Source: Rhizobium sp. NLR16a
Lineage (GTDB): Bacteria; Pseudomonadota; Alphaproteobacteria; Rhizobiales; Rhizobiaceae
NCBI RefSeq assembly: GCF_017948245.1
Contig: NZ_CP072865.1
Location: forward strand, 2,567,501-2,631,500
Reading direction: 5' to 3'
DNA: 64,000 nucleotides
The position numbers and the translations under genes are program-made. The notes below the pieces were generated by a model that saw only the letters and a program-made list of their open reading frames with translations, was not told the origin of the DNA and ran no database searches. Below, in pieces: positions 39,801 to 49,459 of this stretch. Within the stretch, counting starts at the first letter, position 1. The number at the start of each line of letters is the position of its first letter.

Positions 39801-40751
39801 ATGGAGCGGCCGACGATCAGCGTCCTCATCAACAACTACAACTACGGTTGCTTCCTTCCTCGGGCGATCGACAGCGCCCTGCGCCAAAAGGCGTCTAATG
39901 CCGAAATCATCGTCGTCGATGACGGCTCGAGCGATCAGTCGCGCTCGGTTCTGGAAGGATATGAAAACCGGGTGAAGGTGCTCTTCCAGGAGAACCGGGG
40001 ACAGGCCGCCGCCATCAATGCCGCTGTGAAGGCAAGCAGTGGCGAAATCCTCTGTTTTCTCGATGCCGATGACTGGTGGGCGCCGGGCAAGCTGTCGGCA
40101 ACAGCCGCTGCTTTCCAGTCGAATCCTCATGCATCGCTTGTTTATCACCGACTGCAGCCGACGCAGATCGATGGCTCAATAGCCTTCAAGCCAATTCCTC
40201 GGACCTTGTGTTCGGGAGATTTGTCGTCACGGCTTGCGAGATCGGCCGGCTGGTGGCCCTTCCCACTGACATCAGCCATCGCTGTAAGACGTAGCGCGTG
40301 GGATGCGGCAGGAGATATTCCCGAACAGTTCCACATTTCCGCCGACGCCTGGCTCGCGGGCCTCTACCCATTTCTGGGGAACGTTGTCGCCTTGTCGGAT
40401 TCACTCGGATTCTACCGAATTCACAACAATAACTGGTATCGGTCAGTCGATGACGCCGCCATGCTGCGAAAGCGCATGGCCCATTGGCGGACTGTCGTCG
40501 AAGTGACGAACCAGTTTCTTTCCGCCCACGATTTAGCGGGAAGGTTGCGTCTGACCGATCACTTTCCGTACCGGGTTGCCTCCGTCAGGCTGGAGGGCGC
40601 AGATACACGCACCCGGTTCAGACTTGCTGTTGAAGGGCTTTTTTTCGCCGGAGAACCAAACTTGCTGAGGCGTATGCGTGAGGCATTGCGGACAGCCCGC
40701 GACCTTCCTCGACGCGGTCAGGCTGTTGGCTTGTCGGAGTCGGCACGATGA
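39801..40751 (+). CDS. family 2 glycosyltransferase
   Basis: GT-A fold transferase of 316 aa. It has an N-terminal PTISVLINNYNYGCFLPRAI, the nucleotide-binding EIIVVDDGSSDQSRSVL and the DxD-type FLDADDWW. A less conserved acceptor domain follows, with a basic tail. ATG at 39801 has a strong GAGAGGGGG site; the upstream in-frame codons to 39765 look non-coding. First gene of a rightward operon whose next three genes each overlap the one before. It probably adds one sugar to the lipid-linked repeat unit. Confidence 0.9.
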   Translation: MERPTISVLINNYNYGCFLPRAIDSALRQKASNAEIIVVDDGSSDQSRSVLEGYENRVKVLFQENRGQAAAINAAVKASSGEILCFLDADDWWAPGKLSATAAAFQSNPHASLVYHRLQPTQIDGSIAFKPIPRTLCSGDLSSRLARSAGWWPFPLTSAIAVRRSAWDAAGDIPEQFHISADAWLAGLYPFLGNVVALSDSLGFYRIHNNNWYRSVDDAAMLRKRMAHWRTVVEVTNQFLSAHDLAGRLRLTDHFPYRVASVRLEGADTRTRFRLAVEGLFFAGEPNLLRRMREALRTARDLPRRGQAVGLSESAR

Positions 40752-41851
40752 AGGCGCTGATGCTGGTTTCCGAACTCGAAGACTACACCATCTCCTTCGC
40801 CAACGGTGTTGCGCAACACCTGCAGGTCGTGCTCGCAGTTCCGCATCGGCGCTATGCCAACCTTGCCTCCGCCTTCGATCCGGCTGTCGATCTGCACCTT
40901 TTGGACTGGCCACGGCACCGCTCACTCTCCAACCCCTGGTTCCTGCACCAACTCACGCGTCTCATCCGGACCGAGCGGCCGAACATCATTCACCTTCTGA
41001 GCAATTCCACACTCTGGTTGAACTTTGCTGCGCCATTCTGGCGCCCGATCCCTCTGGTGACGACCGTCCACGATGTTGACGTGCATCCCGGCGATTCCGA
41101 CACCCGCACGCTGCCCGCCTGGGCTCCGCAACTGATGGTGCGGCAATCAGGTCATGTGGTCGTTCATGGTGAGGGGCTGAAACGAATGGTTCTCGAGCGA
41201 TATTCAAAATCGCCTGATCGCGTCCATGTCCTGTCGCATCCGGCCATTCATCGCTACGCGGAGCTCGCTCGACAGCACAAGCTGACGCGGCGCCACGCAG
41301 ATGGAACCTTGCGCGTCCTGCTTTTCGGGCGGATATTTGCTTACAAGGGATTGGAGCATCTGGTCCGCGCCGAGGCGATGCTGAAGGACCAGCTCCCCAA
41401 TCTGCGCATCACGGTCGCCGGCCGCGGCGATGATCCCTGGATCTTCCAGCCCCTAATGGGCGAAGCCGGCCGCTATGATATTCGCAACCGCTTTATCGAG
41501 GATATGGAGGTCGCCCAGCTTTTTCTGGATGCCGATATCGTTGTTCTTCCCTACACGGAAGCCTCGCAAAGCGGTGTCCTCAACCTTGCCGCGGCATTTG
41601 GCAAACCGGTCATCGTGACCGACGTCGGCGAATTACGCGACACCGTTCTACCAAACGGACTGGGAATGGTGGTTCGGCCAGGGGACGTCGAACAGCTCGC
41701 CAGTGCCATCCGGACACTGGCGGAAAACAACGAATTGAGAAGCAGCTTAGGGACCAGCGCGCTCGCCTGGGCCACAGGTCCGAATTCGCCTGAGCAGGTC
41801 GGCGCAAAGGCTGCGGCCGTTTATCGTGAGGTGGTCGGAGCATGCGGATGA
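40748..41851 (+). CDS. family 4 glycosyltransferase (first)
   Basis: GT-B fold transferase of 367 aa. The N-terminal domain has PNIIHLLSNSTLWLNFAAPF and VTTVHDVDVHPGD. The C-terminal donor domain has LLFGRIFAYKGLEHLVRAEA and the conserved DIVVLPYTEASQSGVLNLAAAFGKPVI, matching the E-x7-E region of GT4 enzymes. It overlaps the preceding gene by ATGA at 40748 and the following one by ATGA at 41848. Donor and linkage are not predictable. Confidence 0.9.
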   Translation: MKALMLVSELEDYTISFANGVAQHLQVVLAVPHRRYANLASAFDPAVDLHLLDWPRHRSLSNPWFLHQLTRLIRTERPNIIHLLSNSTLWLNFAAPFWRPIPLVTTVHDVDVHPGDSDTRTLPAWAPQLMVRQSGHVVVHGEGLKRMVLERYSKSPDRVHVLSHPAIHRYAELARQHKLTRRHADGTLRVLLFGRIFAYKGLEHLVRAEAMLKDQLPNLRITVAGRGDDPWIFQPLMGEAGRYDIRNRFIEDMEVAQLFLDADIVVLPYTEASQSGVLNLAAAFGKPVIVTDVGELRDTVLPNGLGMVVRPGDVEQLASAIRTLAENNELRSSLGTSALAWATGPNSPEQVGAKAAAVYREVVGACG

Positions 41852-42984
41852 CGGCGCTCACGGAGGGGAATCGGATAGCAGTGCGGAATGCAGCAACGGT
41901 CCGCCACTATGTCCCGGGTGGTTGCGAGAACGGCGGCGGAATCGGCAGGCTGGTCGGGTATATATCGAGCACCGCCAGGGAGGCGGGCGAAACGCACCTT
42001 GTCACAGATACCAGAGGGCGTCGCTGGTCCCTGGTTACGTCGCCGATGCGCCTGCTCGGCGCCATCTTGATGATGGCCAAGGATCGGATAATTGCTCCGG
42101 CACGCATTCACCATATTCATGTCGCGGGTCGCGGCAGCACCGCAAGAAAACTGATCCTCACCGAGGCTGCCCGCCTCCTCGGGTGCTCTCACATATTGCA
42201 CCTGCACGATTACGACTATGCGAGTGACTTTGCCGCGCGCTCGCCACGTCAACAGATGCTCATACGCCGGATGTTTCAACATGCCGACCAGGTGGTAGCA
42301 CTGGGTCAGCGCGACCGCATGACGCTGACGACGCTTCTCGGCGTGGACGAGCGCCGCGTGGCCGTCATCCGCAATTGTGTTCCCGACCCCGGGGCGCGCA
42401 GTGTTCACGTCGGCAAGATGCCGTTGATCGTCTTTCTCGGCCGATTGAGCGAACGCAAAGGCGTTGGGGAGCTTCTGCTTGCCTTAAGTCATCCGATTAT
42501 GAAGGAGCTCCAGTGGCGGGCCGTGCTGGCCGGCGACGGACCCGTGGAAGACTACCGACGCCAGGCCGCAGCCCTGGGCCTTTCAAATCTGGTGAAAATG
42601 CCGGGCTGGCTCGGCGCCGACGAGGCGCAAGCCTTGTGTGCACGGGCAGATATCCTGGTTCTGCCTTCGCATGCCGAGGGCTTGGCAATGGCTGTGGTCG
42701 AAGGGCTCGCCCACGGGCTTGCGGTCGTTACCACGCGCGTCGGTGCGCATGGCGAAGTCATCTCCGACGGTGAAACGGGCGTCTTCGTGCCTGTCGGAGA
42801 CAAGGATGCCCTGGCTGCGGCGCTGGCGAAACTCGTCAGCGATCCGGAAATCCGCAACCGCCTCTCGGCCAAGGCCCGGGCTCATTATCTCAGCCAGTTC
42901 AGTATGAGGGCCTACATGCGATCGCTGGAAAAACTCTACGACGCCGTCTCCGCGCAACCTCAAACGTCGGTTGGTGAACGATGA
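41848..42984 (+). CDS. family 4 glycosyltransferase (second)
   Basis: GT-B transferase of 378 aa. The N-terminal glycine-rich acceptor loop is GGCENGGGIGRLVGY. HILHLHDYDYASDFAAR lies in the N-terminal domain, and the C-terminal half has VFLGRLSERKGVGELLLAL, ADILVLPSHAEGLAMAVVEG and TRVGAHGEVISDGETGVFVPV. ATG at 41848 gives an ATGA overlap with the preceding gene; ATG at 41842 is a near alternative. It overlaps the Wzz/BY-kinase gene by 4 nt. It adds another residue to the repeat unit. Confidence 0.9.
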   Translation: MTALTEGNRIAVRNAATVRHYVPGGCENGGGIGRLVGYISSTAREAGETHLVTDTRGRRWSLVTSPMRLLGAILMMAKDRIIAPARIHHIHVAGRGSTARKLILTEAARLLGCSHILHLHDYDYASDFAARSPRQQMLIRRMFQHADQVVALGQRDRMTLTTLLGVDERRVAVIRNCVPDPGARSVHVGKMPLIVFLGRLSERKGVGELLLALSHPIMKELQWRAVLAGDGPVEDYRRQAAALGLSNLVKMPGWLGADEAQALCARADILVLPSHAEGLAMAVVEGLAHGLAVVTTRVGAHGEVISDGETGVFVPVGDKDALAAALAKLVSDPEIRNRLSAKARAHYLSQFSMRAYMRSLEKLYDAVSAQPQTSVGER

Positions 42985-45188
42985 CCATTTCAACTATCCC
43001 GCCAGACCGCAACACCTCGCTCTCGTCGATGCGCTATGACCCCCGGTTTCAGGTGGAAACCAGTTCGGACGACTTCGATCTGACATCGGGCTTGCGTCTT
43101 ATCCGGCGAAGGATGGTGATGATCGTGGCTATCATCACGCTGATGATGGCGATTGCCGCTATCATGGTTTCCGGGTTGAAGCCGAGTTTTCATGCCGAGT
43201 CCCGGCTGATTATCCACACGCCTCTGGCGACGAAGCTCGGCCCTGAAGATTCCGGCCGCAACGATCCGCTGGACGCCACATCGGAGACCGAACGACTTCT
43301 TTCCAGAAGCATTGCAGAGCGGGTCATCCGCGACCTGAGGCTCGATGAGTGGCCGGAATTCAATCCGGCGCTGCAAGAGACCTCGCTTATCGACAGGATG
43401 CGAGCAATGTTGCGCGGTCTGGTCGACAGAGAAAAACCATCCTCGCCGGTACGAGACAGCATCGAGCCAATCATCCCGAATTACTACAAGGCATTGCGCG
43501 TATGGCGCGATGGCCAGGGTGACGTTATTCAGATCGGCTTCGATGCGAGCGACCCCCAACTGGCAGCCTCGGTCCCGAACCGGCTCATCAGCATCTATCT
43601 CGAAGAGCGGAAGGACAGTCTGCGTGGGCGCCTGGACGCGGCAGAAGAATGGGTTCTGCAGCGCATCGCCGAACAGAAAGACCGTGCTGCGGCGGCACGC
43701 GACGCCGCCGACGCGTATCAGAAAACTATGGACGTCGTCTCAAATGACGACGATCAGGTCGAACAGATCAAGTCGATAATGGAGCTGGGCGAGCGACAAA
43801 CAAAAATCGAACAAGGCCGCGCTGAAGCGAGAGCAACGATATCTGCAATGGAAGCGGCTGACGACCTCTCGCTCGCCCTGCAGAATATGGTTATTCCCGA
43901 CAGCATTGGTGCAATGCAACGGGAGCTTCGTGCGCAGGAGCAAGATCTCGAGCGCCTTCTCGAGACCTATGGCAACACGGCCGAAGCCGTGGTCGATATG
44001 CGCGCGAAGATCCTTAAATCCCGCACCGATCTCAGCCTTGCGGCCGATCGATATCTTCAATCAGTCCGCGCCAGGCTTGCGGCGCTCGATCATGAAGATG
44101 ACGCGGTCCGGTCGGCCTTGGCGGTTGCTCATGAGAAACGCGCTCGCTCGGCCCTGGCGCAGACGGAACTGGCGCGACTCCAGCGAATGGCTGACAAGGA
44201 GCAAACCGCTCTTGATAAGCTCGACGAGCAGCGCCGCGGCTTGGCTGCGCAAGCCATGCTGCCGGGAGCGGAACTGGAAGTTTTGTCACCGGCAGCAGTG
44301 CCGCTGGCACCGCAGGGACGCGGACGGCTTTTCTATCTGGTCGGCGCCCTCCTGGCCTCGATATCGATCGCGGTGACGGCCGCTTTTGTGGTCGAGATGC
44401 TGGATAACTCGGTCCGCAGCTTCGATCAGATGGCCGGAATGCCTCGCATAGTGCCAGCCGGATTCATCCCACGCCTGAAACGGAGAGACCGGGGGGGGCC
44501 ATCCATGCTCTTCGGGGACATTCAAGACGGGATGTTTGACGAAGCAATTCGCTCCGTCATAACTTCGCTCAAACAGTCCAACGGTGGAAAGCTGCCTCAC
44601 AGTATCGTCGTGACGTCAGCTCACAGTGGAGAGGGCAAGTCGCTCGTCGCCAGATCACTGGCAATCGATCTCGCCGCCAACGGCATTCCGGTGCTGCTCG
44701 TTGATGGCGACCTCAGACACGGAAATCTCGACTCGTTTTTCAGGTCCGAGCTACAGCAGGGGTTGAATGAATTCCTGTGTGGACAGGCTGGAATCCGGGA
44801 CATTATCGATCACCATCCGAGCGGCATCGACTTCATTCCGGCCGGCAATGCCACTCTCCATCGGCGCGCCCGCGTGACTGATGCGGCTGACATCGTCTCG
44901 ATCGCCGCCTCACTGGGCCAAGTCGTCATCTTCGACAGCGCTCCTGTGCTCGCCTCGGCTGATACAATGCATCTGACGGCCTTGGCAGAACGAACGCTCG
45001 TGGTCGTTAAATGGGGTAAGACGAGCCGTCGAGCCGTCGAATTCTGCTTGCATCAGCTGAAGACCGCACGCAACGCGGAGCTTTGCGTCGCCATAAACAA
45101 CGTCAATCCGAAACAACACGCCAGGTACAACTTCAGCGATTCAGAACTGTTTGTGAAGTCCTTGCGGAAATACAACGAATTCACATGA
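42981..45188 (+). CDS. ExoP-like polysaccharide co-polymerase with BY-kinase domain
   Basis: Inner-membrane protein of 735 aa that fuses a Wzz chain-length domain to a bacterial tyrosine kinase. A first membrane segment (about 45-70, MIVAIITLMMAIAAIMVSGL) and a second (about 450-475, LFYLVGALLASISIAVTAAF) flank a periplasmic coiled-coil region. The cytoplasmic domain has Walker A SAHSGEGKS, Walker A' LLVDGDLRHGN and Walker B VVIFDSAPVL. The tail has few tyrosines (YNFSDSELFVKSLRKYNEF), unlike the Tyr-rich cluster of typical BY-kinases. It controls polymer length with the Wzy protein and contacts the ExoF-like export protein. ATGA overlap with the previous gene. Confidence 0.92.
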   Translation: MTISTIPPDRNTSLSSMRYDPRFQVETSSDDFDLTSGLRLIRRRMVMIVAIITLMMAIAAIMVSGLKPSFHAESRLIIHTPLATKLGPEDSGRNDPLDATSETERLLSRSIAERVIRDLRLDEWPEFNPALQETSLIDRMRAMLRGLVDREKPSSPVRDSIEPIIPNYYKALRVWRDGQGDVIQIGFDASDPQLAASVPNRLISIYLEERKDSLRGRLDAAEEWVLQRIAEQKDRAAAARDAADAYQKTMDVVSNDDDQVEQIKSIMELGERQTKIEQGRAEARATISAMEAADDLSLALQNMVIPDSIGAMQRELRAQEQDLERLLETYGNTAEAVVDMRAKILKSRTDLSLAADRYLQSVRARLAALDHEDDAVRSALAVAHEKRARSALAQTELARLQRMADKEQTALDKLDEQRRGLAAQAMLPGAELEVLSPAAVPLAPQGRGRLFYLVGALLASISIAVTAAFVVEMLDNSVRSFDQMAGMPRIVPAGFIPRLKRRDRGGPSMLFGDIQDGMFDEAIRSVITSLKQSNGGKLPHSIVVTSAHSGEGKSLVARSLAIDLAANGIPVLLVDGDLRHGNLDSFFRSELQQGLNEFLCGQAGIRDIIDHHPSGIDFIPAGNATLHRRARVTDAADIVSIAASLGQVVIFDSAPVLASADTMHLTALAERTLVVVKWGKTSRRAVEFCLHQLKTARNAELCVAINNVNPKQHARYNFSDSELFVKSLRKYNEFT

Positions 45189-45239
45189 ACAACGGCAGCA
45201 TCACGCCTGGTTCAGCGAAGCAAATTACGGAGGGCTGTC

Positions 45240-46331
45240 GTGAAGAATAAAAACAAGGTTGCGCTTATTACGGGTATAACAGGTCAGGACGGTGCGTATC
45301 TGGCCGAGCTTCTCTTGGGGAAGGGCTATATTGTTCACGGCCTCAAGCGACGCTCTTCGTCCTTCAACACCAGCCGCATCGAGCATCTATACGAGGATCC
45401 GCACGTCGAGAATCCTCGGTTCATCTTGCATTTCGGGGACATGACCGATTCAACGAATCTCATCCGTGTGATTCAGGAAACGCAGCCGGACGAGATCTAT
45501 AACCTCGCGGCACAGAGCCACGTTCAAGTCTCCTTCGAGACGCCAGAATATACGGCCAACGCGGATGGAACCGGCACACTTCGACTACTTGAAGCAATTC
45601 GCCTCCTGGGACTGACCAGGAAGACGCGCTTCTATCAAGCGTCCACCTCAGAGCTCTACGGCAAAGTTCAGGAAGTCCCGCAAAGCGAAACGACGCCTTT
45701 CTACCCTCGATCGCCCTACGCCGCGGCCAAGCTCTACGCCTATTGGATCGTGGTCAATTATCGCGAGGCCTATGGCATGCACGCCTCGAACGGCATCTTG
45801 TTCAATCATGAAAGTCCGATCCGCGGCGAGACCTTCGTGACGCGTAAAATCACCCGGGCGGCGGCTGCGATCCATCTTGGACTGCAGGAAAGGCTCTATC
45901 TCGGCAATCTGGATGCCAAGCGCGACTGGGGGCATGCGCGCGAATATGTCCGCGGGATGTGGCTGATGCTGCAGCAGGACGAACCGGAGGACTATGTCCT
46001 TGCGACCGGTGAAACGCACTCGGTCCGTGCCTTTGTCGACAAGGCCTTTGCCAAGGTGGGCATGCCGATTGATTGGCGTGGGACCGGAGTTGAGGAAAAG
46101 GGGTATGACAAGTCATCGGGTCGGTGTGTGGTGGAGATTGATCCGGCTTATTTCCGCCCGACTGAAGTTGACCTTCTTATCGGTGATCCAACGAAGGCGC
46201 ATACGAAGCTTGGCTGGAAACATGAGACCAGTCTTGATCAGCTGGTTACGGAGATGGTCCGCGAGGACCTGAAAGTCATGGCACGAAATGTTCCGGCGGT
46301 AAGTGTAACCAAAGGTTTTGCCTATGCCTGA
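45240..46331 (+). CDS. gmd: GDP-mannose 4,6-dehydratase
   Basis: SDR enzyme of 363 aa that converts GDP-D-mannose to GDP-4-keto-6-deoxymannose. It has the Gmd-typical [66 protein letters not shown] and the active-site [10 protein letters not shown]. Length and motifs match full Gmd. The start is GTG at 45240, behind GGAGG 6 nt upstream. It is 51 bp after the BY-kinase gene and is coupled to the next gene by an 8-nt overlap. Confidence 0.97.
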   Translation: MKNKNKVALITGITGQDGAYLAELLLGKGYIVHGLKRRSSSFNTSRIEHLYEDPHVENPRFILHFGDMTDSTNLIRVIQETQPDEIYNLAAQSHVQVSFETPEYTANADGTGTLRLLEAIRLLGLTRKTRFYQASTSELYGKVQEVPQSETTPFYPRSPYAAAKLYAYWIVVNYREAYGMHASNGILFNHESPIRGETFVTRKITRAAAAIHLGLQERLYLGNLDAKRDWGHAREYVRGMWLMLQQDEPEDYVLATGETHSVRAFVDKAFAKVGMPIDWRGTGVEEKGYDKSSGRCVVEIDPAYFRPTEVDLLIGDPTKAHTKLGWKHETSLDQLVTEMVREDLKVMARNVPAVSVTKGFAYA

Positions 46332-47355
46332 GGTGATCTACAGCCTTGCCGGAAAAAGGGTCTATGTCGCGGGGCACCGCGGCATGGTTGGCTCTGCGAT
46401 CGTGCGCCGTCTTGTTTCCGAGGACTGCGAGATTCTAACCGCCACCCGCGCCGAGGTCGACCTCAGACTGCAGGAGCAGGTAGAGGCCTGGATGAGCAAG
46501 AATCGTCCCGACGCTGTCTTCCTGGCTGCTGCGCGGGTCGGCGGTATTCTCGCGAACGCTCACTATCCAGCCGATTTCCTTTACGACAACCTGATTCTTG
46601 AAGCGAACGTCATCCACGCAGCCCATAGAGCTCAGGTCGAGAAACTGATGTTTCTCGGCTCATCTTGCATCTATCCGAAGTTCGCCGATCAGCCGATCGT
46701 CGAGGATTCACTTCTGACGGGATCGCTTGAACCAACGAACGAGTGGTATGCGATCGCCAAAATTGCCGGATTAAAGCTCTGCCTTGCCTATCGCAAACAA
46801 CACGGCAGGGATTTCATCTCGGCCATGCCTACCAATCTTTATGGTCCAAACGACAATTTCGACCTCGGATCAAGCCATGTCATGCCGGCACTCATACGCA
46901 AGGCGCATGACGCCAAGGTCAACCAGCAGCAAGAGATGTGCATCTGGGGCACTGGCGCACCGCGCCGCGAATTTCTTCATGTTGACGATTGCGCCGACGC
47001 CTGCCTCCATCTCATGAAGACCTATTCCGCCGAAAGTCATGTGAACGTAGGTTCTGGCGAAGACATTACCATCCTCGAACTGACACGCCTCGTCTCGGAG
47101 GTCGTTGGCTTCGAAGGCAAGATCACGCACGACCTCGCCAAACCAGATGGCACGCCACGTAAACTCCTGAGCGTCGACAAGCTTCGCACTCTCGGCTGGT
47201 CTCCGAAGATCGGTCTGAAGGAGGGCATCGCCGACGCCTACCGCTCCTTCCTTGATGGGCATTATCTCGAACGCAGCAACACGAGTTTATCCGGCGACGT
47301 GATCGCTCAAAGCGACGTCAGTTGTGAGAGAGCTAAGGCTTCGGCGCTGCACTAA
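46324..47355 (+). CDS. fcl: GDP-L-fucose synthase
   Basis: Bifunctional epimerase-reductase of 343 aa (Fcl/WcaG/NoeL-neighbour type) that completes GDP-L-fucose from the Gmd product. It has [18 protein letters not shown] at the N terminus, [27 protein letters not shown], the active-site YAIAKIAG, and NLYGPNDNF followed by [15 protein letters not shown] at 46324 lies inside the last codons of gmd, giving an 8-nt overlap. The last 25 residues are extra and polar. In rhizobia fucose occurs in Nod factors, LPS and EPS; the location here favours a surface polysaccharide. Confidence 0.96.
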   Translation: MPEVIYSLAGKRVYVAGHRGMVGSAIVRRLVSEDCEILTATRAEVDLRLQEQVEAWMSKNRPDAVFLAAARVGGILANAHYPADFLYDNLILEANVIHAAHRAQVEKLMFLGSSCIYPKFADQPIVEDSLLTGSLEPTNEWYAIAKIAGLKLCLAYRKQHGRDFISAMPTNLYGPNDNFDLGSSHVMPALIRKAHDAKVNQQQEMCIWGTGAPRREFLHVDDCADACLHLMKTYSAESHVNVGSGEDITILELTRLVSEVVGFEGKITHDLAKPDGTPRKLLSVDKLRTLGWSPKIGLKEGIADAYRSFLDGHYLERSNTSLSGDVIAQSDVSCERAKASALH

Positions 47356-47536
47356 CAGGTTTTTGTCTCCGACAGCGCCCATGCTCTCACGGTACGGTGA
47401 TGCAACCCGTCGCCCCTGATGAATACAGCACGCTCCTGTTTTCCATTTGATGCACTCCGTTATCGCGCAACGACTGCTGACGTCTGCGCGGCAGCTTTGA
47501 GCCCCTCGGCACCGGAGCCCCTTTGCGCAAACGCAA

Positions 47537-47562
47537 AAAGCCCGGCTCGAGAGCCGGGCTTT
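47537..47562 (-). terminator. strong Rho-independent terminator of the porin gene
   Basis: AAAGCCCGGCTC (47537-47548) and GAGCCGGGCTTT (47551-47562) form a perfect 12-bp inverted repeat. Read on the minus strand it is followed by a T-run (CTTTTTGCG). It lies 25 bp after the porin stop. It may also end transcription coming from fcl. Confidence 0.85.
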
Positions 47563-47587
47563 CCTGATCGACCAAAGTCAGACCAGA

Positions 47588-48610
47588 TTAGAACGAACGC
47601 TGCAGGCGGAAGTAGCCCGAGGTAGAGTCGTCAGCGTCTTCCGGATCGAGGTACTGAACCGAAGCCTTGGCGTAGAAGTTGTCGACGATCTGGTAATCAA
47701 CCGTCAGACCAACCTTCCAGGCATCACCACCGCTGAAGTCGTCGCCGGAGACATAGTAGTCGCCGTAGTACTGGACGCCGGGGGTGATCTTGAGCTTGTC
47801 GGTTGCCTTGATAGCGTATTCGGCAGCGACAGCCCATTCAGCTGCGGAGTAGTAGGAGTTCGGGCCGGAAGAATATACGGCAGCGAGGCCGAGCGTGCCG
47901 GGGCCGATGTCAACCGTACCCATTGCGCGGATAGCGCCGTCTTGGTTGTCGAAGTCCCAACCGCCGGTGAGCTGGTAGCTGAAGGCACCTGCCTTGCCGC
48001 CGAGACCGAAGGCAACGCCGACGTTGTTCGGGCCTTCGCCAGACTTGTAGAAGCCATCTTCCAGTTCGTCGACGCTGAGACCAGCGTAGAAGTCGCCGCT
48101 TTCGTACTGATAGCGGATGGAGTTGTGCAGCGTTACGATCGAGCCGATGTCGTCGGTTTCACCCGAAAGACCATCGTCCCACCAGCTGTAGAAGAGACCG
48201 GCGCGGAAGCCCGCGACGTCGAGGTAAGCGGAGTCGAGAATAGCTTCCTGGTCGGAGGCATTGTCAGCATTGAACTGCATGACGATGACGCCGGTCAGCG
48301 GACCATACTCGGTGTCGCTCTTGGCCGTGAACTGAACCTGACCGCGGGTCTTGGCATCCCAATCCGAATCGTTGCTGGCCGAGCCATTGAGCGGCTGATC
48401 ACCAACGTCGACCTGGAAACGGATGTAGCCTTCGATCTTGAGGCAAGTTTCGGTGCCGGGGATGTAGAAGTAGCCGGTGCCGTAAGCGTCGCAGACGCGA
48501 ACATATTCAACCGGTTCCGGCTCGGCAGCAACAATAGCGTCAGCAGCCTGAGCACCGGAAACTACTGCGAGAGCAGCAGCGGAGCCGAGAAGAAGGCTCT
48601 TGATGTTCAT
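47588..48610 (-). CDS. RopA-type outer-membrane porin
   Basis: General porin of 340 aa in the rhizobial/Brucella Omp2-RopA family. The signal peptide is MNIKSLLLGSAAALAVVSGA with cleavage after AQA. The mature start contains EPVEYVRVCDAYGTGYFYIP with the conserved paired-Cys feature (VCDAYGTG then ETCLKIEGY). Alternating beta-barrel strands follow, with a final strand ending SGYFRLQRSF, the C-terminal Phe needed for assembly. ATG at 48610 has GGAGG 6 nt upstream. It is monocistronic with its own terminator. Several ropA paralogues exist in rhizobia, so no number is given. Confidence 0.94.
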   Translation of the reverse strand: MNIKSLLLGSAAALAVVSGAQAADAIVAAEPEPVEYVRVCDAYGTGYFYIPGTETCLKIEGYIRFQVDVGDQPLNGSASNDSDWDAKTRGQVQFTAKSDTEYGPLTGVIVMQFNADNASDQEAILDSAYLDVAGFRAGLFYSWWDDGLSGETDDIGSIVTLHNSIRYQYESGDFYAGLSVDELEDGFYKSGEGPNNVGVAFGLGGKAGAFSYQLTGGWDFDNQDGAIRAMGTVDIGPGTLGLAAVYSSGPNSYYSAAEWAVAAEYAIKATDKLKITPGVQYYGDYYVSGDDFSGGDAWKVGLTVDYQIVDNFYAKASVQYLDPEDADDSTSGYFRLQRSF

Positions 48611-49180
48611 AAATGACCTCCAATTCAAAGTTTCGATCGGGTTTGGGATCTTTCGCTGAGCAGCGTTCCCTGCCCCATCCCCGTGTTTCAAGAAGTGGAC
48701 GATCCGTCGCCCTTGCTTCCGAGGGTGAAAATACAAGACGGCGACCGTCACGCAATCACCAACTTACTCGAATGGGTGGTTTGCGGGAGCCTTCCCGACA
48801 TTCTGTTGCCGAAAGGACACAAGTCGGGCAACCGGCCCCGATTTCCTTTATGCTTTGTTAAGAAAAGCCTGGTTTTGCGGCTGCTTAGCGGAAATCGACA
48901 AAGAACTGGACAAGCGCCTTCCGACGCATTCGCGACACCTTTTTGACAAGATCCGGCAGTTGCGGGAGAGATGGCAGCTCCCGAAAGCGTAACCGCACGT
49001 TCACGGATCCGCTATCGGCGCTGCCTGAGGCAGAAGAGCAAAACGTGATTCCCGCCGACGATTCTCTCTCGTCGAGACGAAACGATTCTCCCTCGCGCGA
49101 CTTGGGGGCGATAGCCGACTAAGCGGCCGCGATTCGCCAACAGAAGATAAGACTTGGATGCGCTGCGGAAATCGAAATGG
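48611..49180. other. porin promoter region; otherwise empty
   Basis: 570 bp between the porin start and the tRNA 3' end. The leftward porin promoter must lie here, probably within the first 250 bp. No convincing ORF, RNA gene or repeat was found in the rest. Confidence 0.5.
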
Positions 49181-49268
49181 CGGAGAAGATGGGATTCGAA
49201 CCCACGATACGCTTTTGACGTATACTCCCTTAGCAGGGGAGCGCCTTCGACCACTCGGCCACCTCTCC
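49181..49268 (-). tRNA. tRNA-Ser (anticodon GCU)
   Basis: 88-nt minus-strand tRNA. The acceptor stem GGAGAGG pairs with CTTCTCC, with discriminator G at 49181 (the CCA is not encoded). The T arm carries GGTTCGAATCC. The anticodon loop CTGCTAA gives anticodon GCU for AGC/AGU codons. A long variable arm (TACG/CGTA hairpin) is typical of tRNA-Ser. No integrase or attachment-site duplication is seen beside it. Confidence 0.95.
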
Positions 49269-49459
49269 GGTGCCGCCTAACTAGGGTGAGCGGTCTGTGA
49301 ATGCAAGGGTTTTTTGAGTTTTCACCAGAAGAAATGCAGCGGCGGCCTTTCGGCTTTTTACGGCCAGACGAGAACAATCGCTCGTCTGCGCCCGCCTCCA
49401 AAAGCTCGGCCGATCGATTCTTCAGGCGCGCACGCCTTGCGGCGCGCGCGCTCGCGGAC

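Noticed and set aside
49181..49268. Genomic-island attachment site at tRNA-Ser
   Set aside because: No integrase next to it and no duplicated tRNA 3' end found in the window.
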